From Stutzerimonas stutzeri (GTDB lineage: Bacteria > Pseudomonadota > Gammaproteobacteria > Pseudomonadales > Pseudomonadaceae), in assembly GCA_019056435.1 (NCBI GenBank), contig CP077641.1, forward strand, positions 682,001-746,000: 64,000 nt of DNA, given 5' to 3'. Shown piece after piece: positions 1 to 9,509 of the stretch. Position 1 is the first letter of the stretch, and each line of letters starts with the position of its first letter. The notes beneath the pieces were generated by a model. That model made no database searches and was not told the origin of the DNA. It worked only from the letters and a program-made list of their open reading frames with translations. The position numbers were made by a program, and so were the translations under genes.

Positions 1-630
1 CAGACCGGCGATGCCGGCGTTGATGTGCACGACGGTGCCGCCGGCGAAATCCAGTACACCCCAGTCCCACATCAGGCCGCCGTCGCCGCCCCAGACCATG
101 TGCGCGATCGGTGCGTAGACGAGGGTGAACCAGACGCCCATGAATACCAGCATCGCGGAGAACTTCATCCGCTCGGCGAAGGCGCCGACGATGAGCGCCG
201 GGGTGATGATGGCGAAGGTCATCTGAAAGGTGATGAACACGCTCTCCGGCACCGTGCCGGTGAGGCTGTCGGGCGTCAGGCCGGCGAGAAAAGCCCGCCC
301 GAGACCGCCGACGAAGGAATTGAGGTTGGTGACGCCTGCCTCCATGCCGGTCGTGTCGAACGCCAGGCTGTAGCCGTAGACCATCCAGAGGATGCTCATC
401 AGGCCGGTGATGGCGAAGCACTGCATCATCACCGAGAGGATGTTCTTCGAGCGGACCATGCCGCCGTAGAACAGCGCCAAGCCCGGAATCGTCATGAACA
501 GCACCAATGCGGTGGCTGTCAGCATCCATGCCGTATCGCCTGCATCGAGCGTTGCCTCCTGCGCCATGGCGATGCCTGGGCTTATCAGAGACAAAAGGGC
601 TCCTAGCCCTGCGATTTTTCGCAGAGTCAT
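1..630 (-). CDS. amtB: Ammonium transporter AmtB, partial (C-terminal part lies outside the window)
   Basis: The minus strand reads openly from an ATG at 628-630 to the window edge, giving the first ~210 residues. It begins with a cleavable signal peptide (charged MTLRK, hydrophobic core, AMAQE) as in many proteobacterial Amt proteins. Membrane segments follow with Amt landmarks: the LFYGGMVRSKN stretch after the first helix, MTFAIITPALIVGAFAERMK, and WGVLDFAGGTVVHINAG, which ends near the first pore histidine region. An AGGAG Shine-Dalgarno sits just upstream of the ATG. Inner-membrane ammonium channel that is gated by GlnK. It lies 120 bp downstream of glnK on the same strand, the classical glnK-amtB operon, so it should share the sigma-54 promoter upstream of glnK. 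Confidence 0.95.
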   Translation of the reverse strand, partial: MTLRKIAGLGALLSLISPGIAMAQEATLDAGDTAWMLTATALVLFMTIPGLALFYGGMVRSKNILSVMMQCFAITGLMSILWMVYGYSLAFDTTGMEAGVTNLNSFVGGLGRAFLAGLTPDSLTGTVPESVFITFQMTFAIITPALIVGAFAERMKFSAMLVFMGVWFTLVYAPIAHMVWGGDGGLMWDWGVLDFAGGTVVHINAGIAGL

Positions 631-750
631 GGTTTTACTCCTGGGGCGTGGGGTTCGTAGGCCTGCCAGGCAGGCAATCGCGAGTGGGAGCGTTGCGTGG
701 CGGATGTGTCGGGCGTCGCCGCCCGTTCATGCATTCGCTACGCGTGCCCG

Positions 751-1104
<354 letters not shown>

Positions 1105-1277
1105 TTAGGTGGACTTGCCCCAGAAGTACGAACCCGGCTCAAGTCTAAGCTCAGTGTCTGGCTCTTGTAACGCGCCGGCATCGCCGCGCGCCCCTCCGAC
1201 ACCATCAACCAATCCGACGAAACGTCCCGAATCGCCTGTGCACCCTTCATTCGTTGGTGCATGCGTCACGCTGAGCA

Positions 1278-1294
1278 AAGCAGATTCAGTGCCA
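1278..1294 (-). promoter_or_regulatory. Sigma-54 (RpoN) promoter of glnK-amtB
   Basis: On the minus strand the sequence TGGCACTGAATCTGCTT has the invariant GG and GC dinucleotides separated by exactly 10 bases. It differs from the TGGCAC-N5-TTGCW consensus at one position. Predicted transcription start is near 1268, leaving a leader of about 180 bases before the glnK ATG. Confidence 0.8.
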
Positions 1295-1360
1295 ATCTCC
1301 GAAAAACAGCGGTTTGCCGCGTTTCAGCGCAGCAGCACCCGGCGCCACAAGCGAAACGAC

Positions 1361-1375
1361 GCACCAACTTGGTGC
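1361..1375. promoter_or_regulatory. NtrC binding site upstream of glnK
   Basis: GCACCAACTTGGTGC is an exact GCACC-N5-GGTGC dyad, the NtrC consensus. Its centre lies about 100 bases upstream of the predicted sigma-54 start, the expected enhancer distance. A second dyad, GGGCACGGTGCCC at 1404-1416, and a wider TGCACC/GGTGCA pair at 1239-1263 are weaker candidates. Together with the promoter this accounts for most of the 1090-1475 gap. Confidence 0.75.
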
Positions 1376-1475
1376 CATGACATCCGACACCATGCCCGGA
1401 AACGGGCACGGTGCCCGCCCAAGTCACGGCAGACGACCGTGCTACACTGCACGCCGCTCAGAAACAGGTGATGCT

Positions 1476-1739
1476 ATGTTCCCGCCCAAAGCTTTTCTCG
1501 ACGCCATCGGCTCTCAGGCCTCGCGCCTGTTCAACGGCGAAACGCCCCTCTCGCGCAGCGAAATCGAAGCCCAGTTCAAGGGCATCGTCCAGGGTGCGCT
1601 GAGCAAGCTGGACGTGGTCAGCCGGGAGGAATTCGACAGCCAGATGGTCGTATTGGCCCGCACCCGAGCCCGCCTGGAGGCCCTCGAGGCCAAGGTCGCC
1701 GAACTGGAAGAGAAGCTAACCCCCGCCGCCGACGAGTGA
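1476..1739 (+). CDS. ubiK: Ubiquinone biosynthesis accessory factor UbiK (BMFP/YqiC family)
   Basis: 87 residues starting MFPPKAFLDAIG and ending in a charged heptad-rich helix (ARLEALEAKVAELEEKL), typical of the BMFP family of small trimeric coiled-coil proteins. UbiK helps UbiJ and the Ubi complex in aerobic ubiquinone synthesis and binds membranes. The frame is open further upstream, but conservation begins at the ATG at 1476. It sits between glnK and yifB, as in P. aeruginosa. Confidence 0.85.
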   Translation: MFPPKAFLDAIGSQASRLFNGETPLSRSEIEAQFKGIVQGALSKLDVVSREEFDSQMVVLARTRARLEALEAKVAELEEKLTPAADE

Positions 1740-1768
1740 TCCGGCGGCACCGATCAAAGGAGTGATCG

Positions 1769-3268
1769 ATGTCCCTCGCCATTGTCCACAGCCGGGCACA
1801 GCTCGGCGTGGAAGCGCCTGCCGTCACGGTCGAGGCGCACCTGGCCAACGGCCTGCCCTCGCTGGCCCTGGTCGGCCTTCCGGAAACCGCTGTGAAGGAA
1901 AGCAAGGACCGCGTCCGCAGCGCCATCCTCACGTCCGGCTTCGACTTTCCTGCCCGCCGCATCACCCTCAACCTCGCCCCAGCCGATCTGCCGAAGGACG
2001 GTGGCCGCTTCGATCTGGCCATCGCGCTGGGCATCCTCGCAGCCGGTGGTCAGGTGCCCGGCGATCGGCTGGACGGCCTCGAGTGCCTCGGCGAACTGGC
2101 CTTGTCGGGTGCCTTGCGACCGGTGCAGGGCGTATTGCCCGCCGCGCTCGCCGCACGCAAGGCCGGGCGCGCACTGCTAGTGCCACGGGCGAACGCGGAG
2201 GAAGCCAGTCTGGCCTCGGGTCTGGTGGTCTACGCAGCCGACCATCTGCTCGAGGTCGCCGCGCATTTCAACGGCGTGACGCCACTCGAACCCTTCCAGG
2301 CGCAAGGCCTGCTGCGCCAGGAGCTGCCCTATCCGGACCTCGCCGACGTGCAGGGCCAGGCCGCGGCGAAGCGGGGCCTGCTGGTCGCGGCCGCCGGCGC
2401 TCACAACCTGCTGTTCTCCGGCCCGCCGGGTACCGGAAAGACGCTGCTGGCCAGCCGTCTGCCCGGCCTGCTGCCACCGCTGCAGGAACAGGAAGCACTG
2501 GAAGTCGCCGCCATCCATTCGGTGGCTAGTCAGTCCCCGCTCGAACACTGGCCGCAACGGCCGTTCCGGCAGCCCCATCACAGTGCATCGGGGCCGGCGC
2601 TGGTCGGCGGCGGCAGTCGACCACGGCCAGGTGAGATCACCCTGGCGCATCAGGGCGTGCTCTTTCTCGATGAGTTGCCCGAGTTCGATCGCAAGGTGCT
2701 GGAGGTTCTTCGCGAGCCGCTGGAGTCCGGCCACATCGTCATCGCCCGGGCCCGGGACAAGGTAAAGTTCCCGGCCCGCTTCCAACTGGTCGCCGCGATG
2801 AACCCCTGCCCCTGCGGCTACCTCGGCGACCCCAGTGGTCGCTGCCGCTGCTCGCCGGATCAGATCCAGCGCTACCGCGGCAAGCTGTCCGGGCCACTGC
2901 TCGACCGCATCGACCTCCACCTGACCGTCGCCCGCGAGGCCACGGCGCTCAATGCGCCGCAAGCCGGTAGCGAGACGACCGCAGCGGTGGCCGTTCAGGT
3001 GGCCGAGGCACGGCGCATCCAGCTTGCTCGTCAAGGCTGCGCCAACGCGTTCCTCGACCTGTCCGGCCTGCGCCAGCATTGCCATTTGCAGCCGGAGGAT
3101 CAGCGCTGGCTGGAGCGCGCCTGCGAGCGACTCGGCCTGTCGCTGCGCGCGGCGCACCGCATCCTCAAGGTGGCCCGGACGCTGGCGGATCTCGAGCGGG
3201 CCGAGTCGATCGGCCGAGGGCACTTGGCCGAAGCCCTGCAATACCGTCCCTCCAGCCAGCCCGGCTGA
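1769..3268 (+). CDS. yifB: YifB family Mg-chelatase-like AAA+ ATPase (ComM-like)
   Basis: 499 residues. The N-terminal Lon-like domain (MSLAIVHSRA, GLPSLALVGLPETAVKES) is followed by a Mg-chelatase AAA+ module with Walker A GPPGTGKT and Walker B GVLFLDELPEF, then MNPCPCGYLGD and the C-terminal Mg-chelatase helical region. The homologue ComM is a helicase that drives branch migration when single-stranded donor DNA integrates during natural transformation, a plausible role here because P. stutzeri relatives are naturally competent. AAAGGAG precedes the ATG at a good distance. Full length and uninterrupted. Confidence 0.92.
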   Translation: MSLAIVHSRAQLGVEAPAVTVEAHLANGLPSLALVGLPETAVKESKDRVRSAILTSGFDFPARRITLNLAPADLPKDGGRFDLAIALGILAAGGQVPGDRLDGLECLGELALSGALRPVQGVLPAALAARKAGRALLVPRANAEEASLASGLVVYAADHLLEVAAHFNGVTPLEPFQAQGLLRQELPYPDLADVQGQAAAKRGLLVAAAGAHNLLFSGPPGTGKTLLASRLPGLLPPLQEQEALEVAAIHSVASQSPLEHWPQRPFRQPHHSASGPALVGGGSRPRPGEITLAHQGVLFLDELPEFDRKVLEVLREPLESGHIVIARARDKVKFPARFQLVAAMNPCPCGYLGDPSGRCRCSPDQIQRYRGKLSGPLLDRIDLHLTVAREATALNAPQAGSETTAAVAVQVAEARRIQLARQGCANAFLDLSGLRQHCHLQPEDQRWLERACERLGLSLRAAHRILKVARTLADLERAESIGRGHLAEALQYRPSSQPG

Positions 3269-3383
3269 TCGACAGCCGCGCGGCGCCTCTTCGCAGCGGT
3301 CGGGGGCAAGCGCAACGGCACAATTTGCCCACTGCGGAGGTCCGATTCATTGTCCCCGACGAGACGGCGATGGCCTCTAGTTC

Positions 3384-3398
3384 GGTCAAAAGCTGACC
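3384..3398. promoter_or_regulatory. Inverted repeat in the promoter region of the BCCT transporter
   Basis: GGTCA-AAAGC-TGACC forms a short dyad immediately before a TATGCTAGAT stretch that could serve as a -10 element, about 70 bases ahead of the transporter start. Candidate operator only; the binding protein is unknown. Confidence 0.3.
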
Positions 3399-3467
3399 AA
3401 TATGCTAGATTGCGCCCTCTTCGCCACAGGCGGCCACTCCCCAAATCGACGAATCAAGGAGCGCAGC

Positions 3468-5431
3468 ATGGAGGCCAACAAGTCTTCTTCCACCCTCAAC
3501 CCACCTGTTTTCATCGGCTCTGCCGTACTCATCATCGCGCTGGTCATCTACAGCGTCGCCTTCTCCGAAAACGCCCAGGCGCTGTTCAGTGACGTCCAGG
3601 CCTGGATCATCGCCAATGTCAGCTGGCTCTACATCATCGCGGTAGCGATCATTCTGCTGATGGTCGTGCTGCTCGCACTCAGCCGCTACGGCGACATCAA
3701 GCTCGGCCCCGACCACAGCGAGCCGGACTACAGCAACCTGACCTGGTTCTCCATGCTGTTCTCCGCGGGGATGGGCATCGGCCTGATGTTCTTCGGCGTC
3801 GCCGAGCCGGTGATGCACTTCCTCTCGCCCCCGGTAGGCGAAGGCGGCACCAGCGAGGCCGCCTACGAAGCCATGAAGATCACCTTCTTCCACTGGGGCC
3901 TGCATGCCTGGGCGATCTACGCCATCGTCGCGTTGATCCTGGCGTACTTCAGCTACCGCCACGGCCTGCCACTGACCCTGCGTTCGGCCCTGTATCCGCT
4001 GATCGGCGAGCGCATCTATGGCCCGATCGGCCATGCGGTGGACATCTTCGCCATCATCGGCACCGTGCTCGGCGTCGCGACATCGCTGGGCCTGGGCGTC
4101 ACCCAGATCAACTCGGGTCTGAACCATCTCTATGGGGTACCGATCTCCGTGCCGGTACAGATCGCGCTGATCGCCGGCACCACGGTGCTGGCGACCATCT
4201 CCGTGGTCACCGGCCTGGACAAGGGCGTGCGACGCCTGTCGGAGCTGAACCTGACGCTGGCCGTGCTGCTGGTGCTGGTGGTGCTGGTTGCCGGCCCGAC
4301 GGTGTTCATTCTGCAAACCTTCGTGCAGAACACCGGTAGCTACCTGTCGGACATCGTCAACAAGACGTTCAACCTCTACGCCTACGAGCCAAATGACTGG
4401 ATCGGCGGCTGGACGCTGTTCTACTGGGGCTGGTGGCTGGCCTGGTCGCCCTTCGTCGGCCTGTTCATCGCGCGCATCTCGCGTGGTCGGACCATCCGCG
4501 ACTTCGTCACCGGCGTACTGCTGGTACCGACCGGCTTCACGCTGCTGTGGATGACCGTGTTCGGCGACACCGCGATCCACATGATCCTCTGGGACCATGT
4601 CACCAGCCTGGGCGAAGCCATCGAACGAGACAGTTCGCTGGCGCTGTTCGCCTTCCTCGAGCACTTCCCCTTCGCGGCCGTGCTGTCGACCATCGCGATG
4701 ATCATGGTCGTGGTGTTCTTCGTGACCTCGGCCGACTCCGGCGCGCTGGTCGTCGACATGCTCGCCTCGGGTGGCGAAGGCCAGACGCCGGTCTGGCAGC
4801 GGATTTTCTGGACCGCCTCCATGGGCACCGTGGCCATCGCGCTGCTGCTCGCCGACGGGCTGACGGCCTTGCAGACGGCCACCATCGCCAGCGCCCTGCC
4901 GTTCACCCTGGCCCTGCTCTGCTCGATGTGGGGGCTGCTCAAGGCACTGCGCCTCGATGCCACCAAGCAGGGGCTGCGCTACCAGGCGATCAACACCACG
5001 CCGACCGCGCCGGTATCCGAAGGCGGCTGGCGCCGTCGCGTGCAGAACCTGACCATGTACCCGCGACGCCGCGACGTCGAGCGTTTCATCAGTGAAACCG
5101 CCGCACCCGCCTGTGCCGCCGTCGCCGAGGAGCTGCGCAAGCAGGGCTACAGCGTCGAGCTGACCAGCGGGGAGGACAAGCGCACCGGCCTGGAGATCAC
5201 CCACGAAGGCGCGCCGGACTTCATCTACCAGATCCGTCCGCGCGGCTACCCGATGCCCAGCTTCGTCGCCACCGAGGAAGACGAAGACGAGCGCAACTAC
5301 TTCCGTGCCGAGGTACACCTCAAGGAAGGGGGCAGAACTACGACGTGATGGGCTGGAGCCGTGAAGGGGTGATAGGCGACATCCTCGACCAGTACGAGAA
5401 GCACATGCACTTCTTGCACATGGTTCGCTAG
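3468..5431 (+). CDS. betT: BCCT family choline/betaine transporter (BetT-like), C-terminus frameshifted
   Basis: Starts at the ATG at 3468 behind AAGGAG. Twelve membrane segments fill residues ~20-500, with BCCT signatures GMGIGLMFFGVAEPVMHF, FFHWGLHAWAIY and a WTLFYWGWWLAWSPFVGLF core. A cytoplasmic tail of ~130 residues follows, as in BetT proteins that are osmotically controlled through the C-terminus. As given, the frame stops at 5346-5348 (626 aa). Adding one base to the G run 5328-5332 restores a continuation through NYDVMGWSREG and KHMHFLHMVR to the TAG at 5429-5431 (~654 aa), which matches how BetT tails end. I infer a sequencing error. Sodium- or proton-coupled uptake of choline or betaine; exact substrate not provable here. 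Confidence 0.9.
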
Positions 5432-5438
5432 CAACACC

Positions 5439-5460
5439 GCGCCGGGCTTCAGCCCGGCGC
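5439..5460. terminator. Hairpin between convergent betT and GGDEF/EAL genes
   Basis: GCGCCGGGCT-TC-AGCCCGGCGC is a perfect 10-bp stem with a tiny loop, 7 bases after the restored betT stop and just before the stop of the convergent gene. T-tracts are weak on both sides, so efficiency is uncertain. Confidence 0.6.
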
Positions 5461-5466
5461 TTCGTA

Positions 5467-7143
5467 TCAGCCACGCATCTCGAGGCGGTGTCCCCGGTCG
5501 AGCAGAGGCCGCAGCTCGGCCAGCGGCAATGGCTTGCTGATCAGGTAGCCCTGGACCTGGTCGGCACCGAAGCGCCGCAGTTGCCCGAGCTGGGCCGCGC
5601 CTTCGACACCCTCGGCCACCACTTCCAGCCCCAGGTCGTGCGCCAGCCCGATCATCGCCCGGACCAGCCGTCCGTTCTGCGGGCGCGCGGCCATCTGGTC
5701 GACGAAGCTCTTGTCGATCTTGAGCAGGCTGATCGGCAACCGACTCAAGTGCACGAACGAAGAGAAACCGGTGCCGAAATCGTCCAGTGAAAAACGTACG
5801 CCGAGCGCGGCAAGCGCGTTCATGGTGCCGCGCACCTGATCGCTGCGGCGCATCACCGCCGTCTCGGTGAGTTCGAATTCCAGCCAGTGCGGGTCTACGC
5901 CGCGCTCGGCGATCAATCGTTCGAGGGTCGCCAGCAGCTGGCTGTCCTGGAACTGCCGAAACGACAGGTTCACGGCCATGTGCAGTTCGCCAACGCCACT
6001 TTCGCGCAGGCTCTGCAGGTCCCGCAGGGCGCGGGCGATGACCCAGTACCCCAGCGGCACGATCAACCCGCTCTCCTCGGCCATGGGGATGAACTCGTCG
6101 GGCGCCAGCAGGCCGCGCTCGGCGTGGGGCCAGCGCACCAGCGCTTCCATGCCGACGATGCGCCCCGTCTCGATACACAGCCTTGGCTGGTAATGCAGTT
6201 CCAGATCATCGCGCCGCAACGCACGACGCAACTCGTCCTCCAGGTCGGCGAGGCTGCCGGCGCTACGGTTGACTCGCTCGTTGTAGAGGTACCAGGTGCA
6301 ACCCTGCTTGGCCTTGGCCTGACGCATGGCGATCTGCGCCAGCCAGAACAGCTGGTCGGCATCCGCCCCCGGCTTCGCATGCGCCAGTCCGAGGCTGCAG
6401 CCGATCATCAGGCTTTCGCCGTCCAGCCAGTAAGGCTCGGCCAGCGTTCCCATCAGTCGATCGGCCAGGCGCTCGATACGACCGGTCTGGCTCGCGTCGA
6501 GCAACAACCCGAATTCGTCGCCGCCAAGACGGGCAAGACGGTCGCCTACCTCCAGCTCGGCCTTCAGGCGCGCCACGACCTGCAGGATCAACCGATCCCC
6601 GGCCCGATGCCCGAGGGCATCGTTGACTCGGCGGAAGTTGTCCAGGTCGAGCACGCCCAGTACCAGCGCCTCGCCGGCATCATCCATCAGTCGGGTCGCC
6701 AGCAGCGCCTGGAAACCCTGACGGTTGGTTATGCCCGTCAGAGCGTCCTGTTTGGCCAGGCGCTGGACGATGTCATGCAGGTTGCAGCGCTCGCGGGCAT
6801 AACGCAGGCAACGGCGCAGCGGCTCCAGCTCCAGCGACGGGCCGATCAGCCAGTCGATGACGCCTTCGGGCGTCTCGCTCGGTTCCGCCTCGACCAGCAG
6901 CACCGTCGGCCAGGGGAAGCGCGCAGAAGCGGGCCGCTGCGCGGGCGCAGCCAGCAGCACGCTGGAGACGGGCTCAGCCATGTGCGCCATGGCGGTCGCC
7001 CAGTCCGGCGCGACGATGAGTGGATGCGGGTCGGGTAGCAGCCCCAGCGCCGCAACGAGGCGCTCGCGCCATGCGGGTTCGTCGGCGAGCAGGACCAGGC
7101 GCAAAAGTGATACGGACGATGTCACGGTGGTTCCCCGGTTCAT
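5467..7143 (-). CDS. Bifunctional GGDEF/EAL domain protein (c-di-GMP metabolism)
   Basis: 558 residues. Residues ~10-115 form a degenerate receiver-like domain (LRLVLLADEPAWRERLVAAL, no clear phospho-acceptor Asp). A GGDEF domain covers ~130-290 with intact GGDEF at 207-211, and an EAL domain covers ~300-550 with EALVRW at 333, VNLSFRQF, LDDFGTGFSS, KIDKSF and VAEGVE. The catalytic sets of both domains look complete, so both synthesis and hydrolysis of c-di-GMP are possible. The ATG at 7143 has no Shine-Dalgarno. The in-frame GTG at 7125 has GGGGA about 7 bases upstream and may be the true start. Divergent from rep. Confidence 0.88.
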   Translation of the reverse strand: MNRGTTVTSSVSLLRLVLLADEPAWRERLVAALGLLPDPHPLIVAPDWATAMAHMAEPVSSVLLAAPAQRPASARFPWPTVLLVEAEPSETPEGVIDWLIGPSLELEPLRRCLRYARERCNLHDIVQRLAKQDALTGITNRQGFQALLATRLMDDAGEALVLGVLDLDNFRRVNDALGHRAGDRLILQVVARLKAELEVGDRLARLGGDEFGLLLDASQTGRIERLADRLMGTLAEPYWLDGESLMIGCSLGLAHAKPGADADQLFWLAQIAMRQAKAKQGCTWYLYNERVNRSAGSLADLEDELRRALRRDDLELHYQPRLCIETGRIVGMEALVRWPHAERGLLAPDEFIPMAEESGLIVPLGYWVIARALRDLQSLRESGVGELHMAVNLSFRQFQDSQLLATLERLIAERGVDPHWLEFELTETAVMRRSDQVRGTMNALAALGVRFSLDDFGTGFSSFVHLSRLPISLLKIDKSFVDQMAARPQNGRLVRAMIGLAHDLGLEVVAEGVEGAAQLGQLRRFGADQVQGYLISKPLPLAELRPLLDRGHRLEMRG

Positions 7144-7364
7144 ACGAAGCGGTCAGGCGTGCAGGCACCTGGGGTTACACCTCCTTGTGTCAAGCGGGTC
7201 GCAGGCCTTGCCGCCTGATGCGCTCGCCGCGGCGCATAGACTAGAGCATTGCGGCCCATAACCCAGCCCCGCGGGCGACGACCGGTCATCGTGCCCGCCG
7301 GTGGGCCTCAAATCGAACCGCCAGCCCTGCTAAACTCTCGCCCCCTTCGACAGACCAAACGACG

Positions 7365-9374
7365 ATGTCCCGACTCAACCCCCGGCAGCAGGAAGCCGTG
7401 AACTACGTCGGCGGCCCTATGCTGGTGCTCGCCGGTGCCGGCTCCGGCAAGACCAGCGTGATCACGCGCAAGATCGCCTACCTGATTCAGCAATGCGGCA
7501 TCCGCGCCCAATACATCGTCGCCGTGACCTTCACCAACAAGGCCGCGCGGGAAATGAAGGAGCGCGTCAGCAGCCTCTTGCGCGGTGGCGAAGGCCGTGG
7601 GTTGACCGTCTCGACCTTTCACAACCTCGGCCTGAACATCATCCGCAAGGAATACGCCAAGCTCGGCTACAAGCCGGGTTTCTCGATCTTCGATGAAGGC
7701 GACATCAAGGCCCTGCTGACCGACATCATGCAGAAGGAGTACGCCGGCGACGACGGCGTCGACGAAATCAAGGGCTACATCGGCAACTGGAAGAACGACC
7801 TGATCCTGCCGGAGGAGGCGCTGGAAAACGCGCGCAATCCGAAGGAGCAGACCGCGGCGATCGTCTATACGCACTACCAGCGCACGCTCAAAGCCTACAA
7901 CGCGGTGGACTTCGACGACCTGATCATGCAGCCGGTCAAGCTGTTCCAGAATCACCCCGAGGTGCTGGAGAAATGGCGCAACCGGGTGCGCTACATGCTC
8001 GTCGACGAATACCAGGACACCAACGCCAGCCAGTACCTGCTGGTGAAATTGCTGGTCCAGGAGCGCGCGCACTTCACGGTGGTGGGCGATGACGACCAGT
8101 CGATCTACGCCTGGCGCGGCGCACGACCGGAAAACCTCATGCAGCTCAAGGAGGACTTCCCCTCGCTCAAGGTCGTGATGCTCGAGCAGAACTACCGCTC
8201 GACCAGCCGCATCCTCAAATGCGCGAACATCCTGATCGCCAACAACCCGCACGCCTTCGAAAAGCAGCTGTGGTCCGAAATGGGGCACGGCGACCCGATC
8301 CGGGTCATCCGCTGCCGCAACGAGGATGCCGAGGCCGAGCGCGTCGCGGTGGAAATCCTCACCCTGCACCTGAAGACCGGCCGCCCCTACAGCGATTTCG
8401 CCATCCTCTACCGGGGCAACTACCAGGCCAAGCTCATCGAGCTGAAGCTGCAGCACCATCAGGTGCCCTATCGGCTCTCCGGTGGCACCAGCTTCTTCGC
8501 TCGCCAGGAAGTGAAGGACCTGATGAGCTACTTCCGCCTGCTGGTCAATCCGGACGACGACAATGCCTTCCTGCGGGTGATCAACGTACCGCGTCGCGAG
8601 ATCGGCTCGACCACGCTGGAGAAGCTCGGCAACTACGCCACCGCGCGCAAGATCTCGATGTACGCCGCCTGTGACGAAATCGGCCTCGGCGAACACCTCG
8701 ACAGCCGCTACACCGAGCGCCTGTCTCGCTTCAAGCACTACATGGACAACCTGCGCCAGCAATGCGCGCAGAACGATCCGATCGCCGCGCTGCGCAGCAT
8801 GGTCATGGACATCGATTACGAGACCTGGGTGCGCTCGCAGACCTCCAGCGACAAGGCGGCGGACTTCCGCATGGGCAACGTCTGGTTCCTCATCGATGCG
8901 TTGAAGAACACCTTGGAAAAGGACGAAGACGGCGACATGACCATCGAGGAGGCCATCGCCAAGCTCGTGTTGCGCGACATGCTCGAACGCCAGCAGGAAG
9001 AGGAAGAAGGCGCCGAAGGTGTGCAGATGATGACCCTGCACGCGTCCAAGGGACTGGAGTTTCCCTACGTGTTCATCATGGGCGTGGAGGAAGAAATCCT
9101 GCCGCACCGCTCCAGCATCGAAGCCGACACCATCGAGGAAGAGCGCCGCCTGGCTTATGTCGGCATCACCCGTGCGCGGCAGAACCTGGCGATGACCTTC
9201 GCCGCCAAGCGCAAGCAGTACGGCGAAATCATCGAATGCATGCCCAGCCGCTTCCTCGACGAACTGCCGCAGGAGGACCTCCAATGGGAAGGCCAGGAAG
9301 ACGCGCCGGCCGAGGTCAAGGCCGCCCGCGGCAACGACGCCCTGGCCGCCATGCGCGCGATGTTGAAGAAGTAA
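7365..9374 (+). CDS. rep: ATP-dependent DNA helicase Rep
   Basis: 669 residues, the family length. UvrD/Rep superfamily 1A motifs in order: Q-motif region LNPRQQEAVNYV, Walker A GAGSGKT, VTFTNKAAREMKERV, motif II VDEYQDTN, motif III VGDDDQSIYAWRGA, motif IV LEQNYRST, motif V LHASKGLEF and motif VI YVGITRAR. Translocates 3'-5' on single-stranded DNA and clears protein roadblocks ahead of the replisome. Monocistronic; the 220-bp intergenic region upstream is shared with the divergent GGDEF/EAL gene. Confidence 0.96.
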   Translation: MSRLNPRQQEAVNYVGGPMLVLAGAGSGKTSVITRKIAYLIQQCGIRAQYIVAVTFTNKAAREMKERVSSLLRGGEGRGLTVSTFHNLGLNIIRKEYAKLGYKPGFSIFDEGDIKALLTDIMQKEYAGDDGVDEIKGYIGNWKNDLILPEEALENARNPKEQTAAIVYTHYQRTLKAYNAVDFDDLIMQPVKLFQNHPEVLEKWRNRVRYMLVDEYQDTNASQYLLVKLLVQERAHFTVVGDDDQSIYAWRGARPENLMQLKEDFPSLKVVMLEQNYRSTSRILKCANILIANNPHAFEKQLWSEMGHGDPIRVIRCRNEDAEAERVAVEILTLHLKTGRPYSDFAILYRGNYQAKLIELKLQHHQVPYRLSGGTSFFARQEVKDLMSYFRLLVNPDDDNAFLRVINVPRREIGSTTLEKLGNYATARKISMYAACDEIGLGEHLDSRYTERLSRFKHYMDNLRQQCAQNDPIAALRSMVMDIDYETWVRSQTSSDKAADFRMGNVWFLIDALKNTLEKDEDGDMTIEEAIAKLVLRDMLERQQEEEEGAEGVQMMTLHASKGLEFPYVFIMGVEEEILPHRSSIEADTIEEERRLAYVGITRARQNLAMTFAAKRKQYGEIIECMPSRFLDELPQEDLQWEGQEDAPAEVKAARGNDALAAMRAMLKK

Positions 9375-9403
9375 CGGCAACATCGCGAACCGCACCGCTG
9401 CCC

Positions 9404-9473
9404 TTTGTGGAGCAGCGCCCTTGCTCGCGATCATCGTGGACCGGGCTAATCGCCAGCAAGCTGGCGCCTACAG
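9404..9473. repeat. Paired REP elements (BIME-like)
   Basis: Two inverted REP-like units lie between the convergent rep and iclR genes: TGTGGAGCAGCGCCCTTGCTCGCGAT-type sequence at 9404-9431 and the inverted ATCGCCAGCAAGCTGGCGCC unit at 9449-9473, which ends in CTACAG. The CGCCAG/CTGGCG stem and flanks match Pseudomonas REP elements mobilised by RAYT transposases. Confidence 0.7.
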
Positions 9474-9509
9474 GTCCGGGTCGTCTCGTCGTTTGGCGTA
9501 CTGCCTGAG

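Noticed and set aside
1762..2529. 255-codon plus-strand frame overlapping yifB
   Set aside because: Arg/Gly/Ala-rich out-of-frame reading of yifB, which has intact AAA+ motifs.
3405..5474. 689-codon open frame on the minus strand opposite betT
   Set aside because: Shadow of a GC-rich gene: its translation is His/Gln/Arg-rich without domain motifs, while the plus strand encodes a clear BCCT transporter.
7308..9434. 708-codon open frame opposite rep
   Set aside because: Same GC-skewed shadow effect; the plus strand contains every Rep helicase motif.
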